Shown piece by piece: positions 5,654 to 8,060 of a DNA stretch of 8,060 nt. Source of the stretch: Robbsia sp050955065 (GTDB lineage Bacteria > Pseudomonadota > Gammaproteobacteria > Burkholderiales > Burkholderiaceae); NCBI GenBank assembly GCA_050955065.1, contig JBPBQT010000068.1:1-8060 (forward strand), read 5' to 3'. The position numbers and the translations under genes are program-made. Within the stretch, counting starts at the first letter, position 1, and each line of letters opens with the position of its first letter. A model generated the notes under the pieces. The model was not told the origin of the DNA, made no database searches, and was given only the letters and a program-made list of their open reading frames with translations.

Positions 5654-6256
5654 ATGCAGCTTGGTAATTGGTGGGTCCGCTCGGGATGGCGTCATGCGGC
5701 TGCGTTGCTGACCGGCGCGGCCCTGGGGGGCTGTACGATTCTCGGCCCCCATGAACGGCACGCCGGTGCGATGCTGCGCCCGCTGGACGACAGTTCGGTG
5801 GAAGGCCGCGTCGCGCTGGCCGAACGGGTCGAGGGCCTGCAACTGACCTACGACATCGTCGGCCTCGCGCCGAACACCCAGCATACCGTCGTCGTTCACG
5901 CGGGCGGCGACTGCGGCGGCAAGGACGCGCGGCATATCGGCGAGCGCATCACGGCGGGCGACGTTCTGCCCGTCGCGGGGGCGTCGCCGGTGCGCTACTC
6001 GTCGCGGCTCACCCGCATCTGGGCCGACGGCAACGGCGTGGCGATGGGTTTCTTCGTCCTGCCGGGCCTGACGCTCGACGGCGTGCGTTCGGTCGTCGGC
6101 CGTACGCTGGTGATCCACAGCGGCGTCGACGAATGGAACGACGCGGACAAAGCGGACAAAGCGGACAAAGCGGACGACATGGTGTCGGATCCGGCCGCCG
6201 CGACCAACGACGATCCGGTGGGCCGCGTGCTCGCCTGCGGGGTGATCGCGCGCTGA
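5654..6256 (+). CDS. Putative lipoprotein with a degenerate Cu/Zn superoxide dismutase-like domain
   Basis: A 200-residue predicted lipoprotein. A charged N terminus, a hydrophobic stretch and the lipobox L24-G25-G26-C27 point to export and lipidation; T28 at +2 favours the outer membrane. Residues about 48-200 follow the SodC pattern: a beta-strand segment ending GLAPNTQHTVVVHAGGDC (71-87), then VGRTLVIHSGVDEW (148-161), then GRVLACGVI (190-198). C87 and C195 match the conserved disulfide. H82 and H155 align with two copper ligands, and H77 with a conserved structural His, but the first copper His is V80. The GHFNP-like segment with the bridging His and the zinc ligands is absent, and the active-site Arg appears shifted by one residue. 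A superoxide dismutase reaction is therefore unlikely. A three-residue ADK repeat sits at 164-172. The start has GGAGG 7 nt upstream. The fold assignment is inference from motifs; the function is unknown. Confidence 0.72.
   Translation: MQLGNWWVRSGWRHAAALLTGAALGGCTILGPHERHAGAMLRPLDDSSVEGRVALAERVEGLQLTYDIVGLAPNTQHTVVVHAGGDCGGKDARHIGERITAGDVLPVAGASPVRYSSRLTRIWADGNGVAMGFFVLPGLTLDGVRSVVGRTLVIHSGVDEWNDADKADKADKADDMVSDPAAATNDDPVGRVLACGVIAR
6143..6175 (+). repeat. In-frame 9-bp tandem repeat in the SodC-like gene
   Basis: The unit GCGGACAAA occurs three times exactly (6143-6151, 6152-6160, 6161-6169), followed by a partial fourth copy (6170-6175). It encodes Ala-Asp-Lys three times then Ala-Asp-Asp, in the loop between the VDEW strand and the C-terminal disulfide Cys. 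A unit of nine bases keeps the frame whatever the copy number, so it can expand or contract by slippage without breaking the gene. Confidence 0.92.
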
Positions 6257-6348
6257 ACGGCGTGGCCGTGCCCCCGCTCCCGTCCGTGCCCGTCCGGCGG
6301 CGGCGCGGCGCCGGATCTCGCGGGCGACGCATGACGTCCGCGATCAAG

Positions 6349-6354
6349 TAGAAT
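6349..6354 (+). promoter_or_regulatory. Possible -10 element for dcd
   Basis: TAGAAT, five of six to the sigma-70 consensus, 50 nt before the dcd ATG. The same hexamer lies upstream of metG. No good -35 is seen 16-18 bp upstream. Transcription would start near 6361, leaving a leader of about 44 nt. Confidence 0.35.
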
Positions 6355-6404
6355 GGCCGCTTTTCCGACGAGTTCGGCGTGGCCCGTCCGCGCAATCAGC
6401 CCAG

Positions 6405-6974
6405 ATGACAATCAAATCCGATAAGTGGATCCGCCGGATGGCCGAGTCCCACAAAATGATCGAGCCGTTCGAGCCCGATCAGGTGCGCGTCGGTGAGGAT
6501 GGCCGCAAGGTCGTCAGTTACGGGACGTCGAGCTACGGTTACGACATCCGCTGCGCCGATGAATTCAAGATTTTCACGAACATCAATTCGACCATCGTCG
6601 ATCCGAAGAATTTCGACGAGAAATCGTTCGTCGATTTCAAGGGCGACGTCTGCATCATCCCGCCGAATTCCTTCGCGCTCGCGCGCACGATCGAGTACTT
6701 CCGCATTCCGCGCTCGGTCCTGACGGTATGCCTGGGCAAGTCGACCTACGCGCGCTGTGGCATCATCGTCAACGTGACCCCGTTCGAGCCGGAATGGGAG
6801 GGCTACGTGACGCTCGAATTCTCGAACACGACGCCGCTGCCCGCGAAGATCTACGCGAACGAAGGCGTCGCGCAGGTGCTGTTCTTCGAGAGCGACGAGG
6901 TCTGCGAGGTGTCCTATCGCGACCGCGGCGGCAAATACCAGGGGCAGCAGGGCGTGACCCTGCCGCGGGCCTGA
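6405..6974 (+). CDS. dcd: dCTP deaminase
   Basis: A 189-residue cytoplasmic enzyme that deaminates dCTP to dUTP and ammonia, feeding dTMP synthesis through dUTPase and thymidylate synthase. It belongs to the trimeric dUTPase/dCTP deaminase fold. The motif GKSTYARCG at 111-119 carries the Ser and Arg of the active site (S113, R117), and VTLEFSN at 135-141 carries the catalytic Glu (E138). The C-terminal GKYQGQQGV (176-184) is the segment that closes over the triphosphate. SYGYDIRC at 43-50 is also typical. All expected residues are present and the length is normal. The ATG at 6405 gives the family N terminus MTIKSDKWIRRM; there is no clear Shine-Dalgarno sequence before it. The gap to the preceding gene is 148 bp and holds a TAGAAT element. 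A bifunctional deaminase/dUTPase is unlikely because the sequence follows the plain Dcd pattern. Confidence 0.97.
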   Translation: MTIKSDKWIRRMAESHKMIEPFEPDQVRVGEDGRKVVSYGTSSYGYDIRCADEFKIFTNINSTIVDPKNFDEKSFVDFKGDVCIIPPNSFALARTIEYFRIPRSVLTVCLGKSTYARCGIIVNVTPFEPEWEGYVTLEFSNTTPLPAKIYANEGVAQVLFFESDEVCEVSYRDRGGKYQGQQGVTLPRA

Positions 6975-7101
6975 GCCCCCGGGCGTTGCCCCGACCCCTC
7001 CCTCATTCTCATCGTGTGACGCCGCCGTCCGGGCAACCGGGCGCGGTACATGCCGCGTGCCGTGGCAGCGCTCCCGCGCCGTATTGCTTGGAGATATCCA
7101 G

Positions 7102-8060
7102 ATGAAATTCCGTTTTCCCGTCGTCATCATCGATGAGGATTTCCGTTCCGAGAACATTTCCGGTTCCGGCATTCGCGCGCTCGCCGAGGCGATCGAGGGC
7201 GAGGGCATGGAGGTGCTCGGGTTCACCAGCTACGGCGATCTGACGTCGTTCGCCCAGCAGGCGAGCCGCGCCTCGTGCTTCATCCTGTCGATCGACGACG
7301 ACGAATTCGGCCTGGCCGACGGCGTGGAGGACACCGGCGAGCTGGCGCACGCGATCGTCGCGCTGCGCGCGTTCATCGCGGCGGTGCGCCGCCGCAACGC
7401 CGACCTGCCGATCTTCCTGTACGGGGAGACGCGCACGTCCCGGCATATTCCGAACGACGTGCTGCGCGAGCTGCACGGCTTCATCCACATGTTCGAGGAC
7501 ACGCCGGAATTCGTCGCGCGGCACATCATCCGCGAGGCGCGCACGTACCTGGACTCGCTCGCGCCGCCGTTCTTCCGCGCACTGACCCACTATGCGGCCG
7601 ACGGCTCGTACTCGTGGCACTGCCCGGGACACTCGGGCGGCGTCGCGTTCCTGAAGAGCCCGCTGGGCCAGATGTTCCACCAGTTCTTCGGCGAGAACAT
7701 GCTGCGCGCCGACGTCTGCAACGCGGTCGACGAACTCGGCCAGCTGCTCGACCACACCGGTCCGGTCGCGAAATCGGAGCAGAACGCGGCGCGGATCTTC
7801 TCCGCCGACCATCTGTTCTTCGTGACCAACGGCACGTCGACGTCGAACAAGATCGTCTGGCACGCGACGGTGGCGCCGGGCGACATCGTGCTGGTCGACC
7901 GCAACTGCCACAAATCGATCCTGCACGCGATCACGATGACCGGCGCGATTCCGGTCTTCCTCACGCCCACGCGCAACCATTACGGCCTGATCGGCCCGAT
8001 CCCGCTCGACGCGTTCCGCCCGGAGAACATCCGCCGCAAGATCCAGGCGAACCCGTTCGC
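7102..8060 (+). CDS. Orn/Lys/Arg decarboxylase, N-terminal 319 residues (3' end outside window)
   Basis: An open frame from ATG 7102, preceded by GGAGA at 7090-7094 (7-nt spacer), runs off the window after 319 complete codons. It is a fold-type I PLP-dependent amino-acid decarboxylase of the AdiA/CadA/SpeC/SpeF family, normally about 710-760 residues. Residues 1-130 form the N-terminal receiver-like wing domain. The large PLP domain starts near 155 with PPFFRALTHY, SWHCPGHSGG at 171-180, GENMLRADV, LLDHTG (215-220), NGTSTSNK (243-250) and VDRNCHKS (265-272). The PLP-binding lysine lies beyond the window. The wing and the segment TPTRNHYGLIGPI (288-300) look to me closer to AdiA (arginine) than to CadA, but substrate cannot be fixed from this half. 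The product would be agmatine, cadaverine or putrescine, in polyamine supply or acid resistance. The gap from dcd is 127 bp with no clear terminator, so co-transcription is possible. Confidence 0.93.
   Translation, partial: MKFRFPVVIIDEDFRSENISGSGIRALAEAIEGEGMEVLGFTSYGDLTSFAQQASRASCFILSIDDDEFGLADGVEDTGELAHAIVALRAFIAAVRRRNADLPIFLYGETRTSRHIPNDVLRELHGFIHMFEDTPEFVARHIIREARTYLDSLAPPFFRALTHYAADGSYSWHCPGHSGGVAFLKSPLGQMFHQFFGENMLRADVCNAVDELGQLLDHTGPVAKSEQNAARIFSADHLFFVTNGTSTSNKIVWHATVAPGDIVLVDRNCHKSILHAITMTGAIPVFLTPTRNHYGLIGPIPLDAFRPENIRRKIQANPF

Noticed and set aside
4146..5711. A 521-codon plus-strand frame over apbC.
   Set aside because: It is an off-frame shadow of apbC, made mostly of Arg, Gly, Ala and His.
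6975..7101. Terminator or promoter between dcd and the decarboxylase.
   Set aside because: Only short GC stems (for example GGGC-GTT-GCCC) without a T-run, and no good -10/-35 pair, so neither is called.

Overview
The window is ordinary chromosomal housekeeping DNA from a high-G+C betaproteobacterium, most likely a member of the Burkholderiaceae (Burkholderia or a close relative). This rests on strong G/C third-position bias, on the recognisable sequences of MetG, ApbC/Mrp, Dcd and an OmpA-family lipoprotein, and on the gene order, which I recall as typical of that group. I could not search a database, so the genus is not settled. I see no tRNA, rRNA, CRISPR array, insertion sequence or phage gene.

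Layout, left to right. Bases 1-873 (+) are the 3' end of tamB, the inner-membrane-anchored partner of the TamA outer-membrane insertase. Only 9 bp later the convergent metG (883-3087, -) ends; it encodes methionyl-tRNA synthetase with a zinc knuckle and a C-terminal tRNA-binding domain on a long low-complexity linker. A 376-bp gap (3088-3463) holds the metG start region, a GC-rich hairpin, a strong leftward intrinsic terminator and an unusually AT-rich patch. Next is a glycine-zipper/OmpA-domain lipoprotein (3464-4120, -). A 335-bp divergent gap (4121-4455) probably carries promoters in both directions. Rightward genes follow: apbC/mrp, an Fe-S cluster carrier ATPase (4456-5547); a small lipoprotein resembling Cu/Zn superoxide dismutase but missing most metal ligands (5654-6256); dcd, dCTP deaminase (6405-6974); and the 5' part of a PLP-dependent arginine/lysine/ornithine decarboxylase (7102 to beyond the window).

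The genes do not form one pathway. They cover envelope biogenesis (tamB, the OmpA-like lipoprotein), translation (metG), cofactor assembly (apbC), pyrimidine nucleotide supply (dcd) and polyamine or acid-stress metabolism (the decarboxylase). The four rightward genes are separated by 106-148 bp and have at most weak promoter-like sites between them, so they may be transcribed separately or with read-through.

I found no convincing new multi-gene system. The best leads are the degenerate SodC-like lipoprotein with an in-frame 9-bp tandem repeat, and the AT-rich, structured segment downstream of the OmpA-like gene that ends in a strong terminator.
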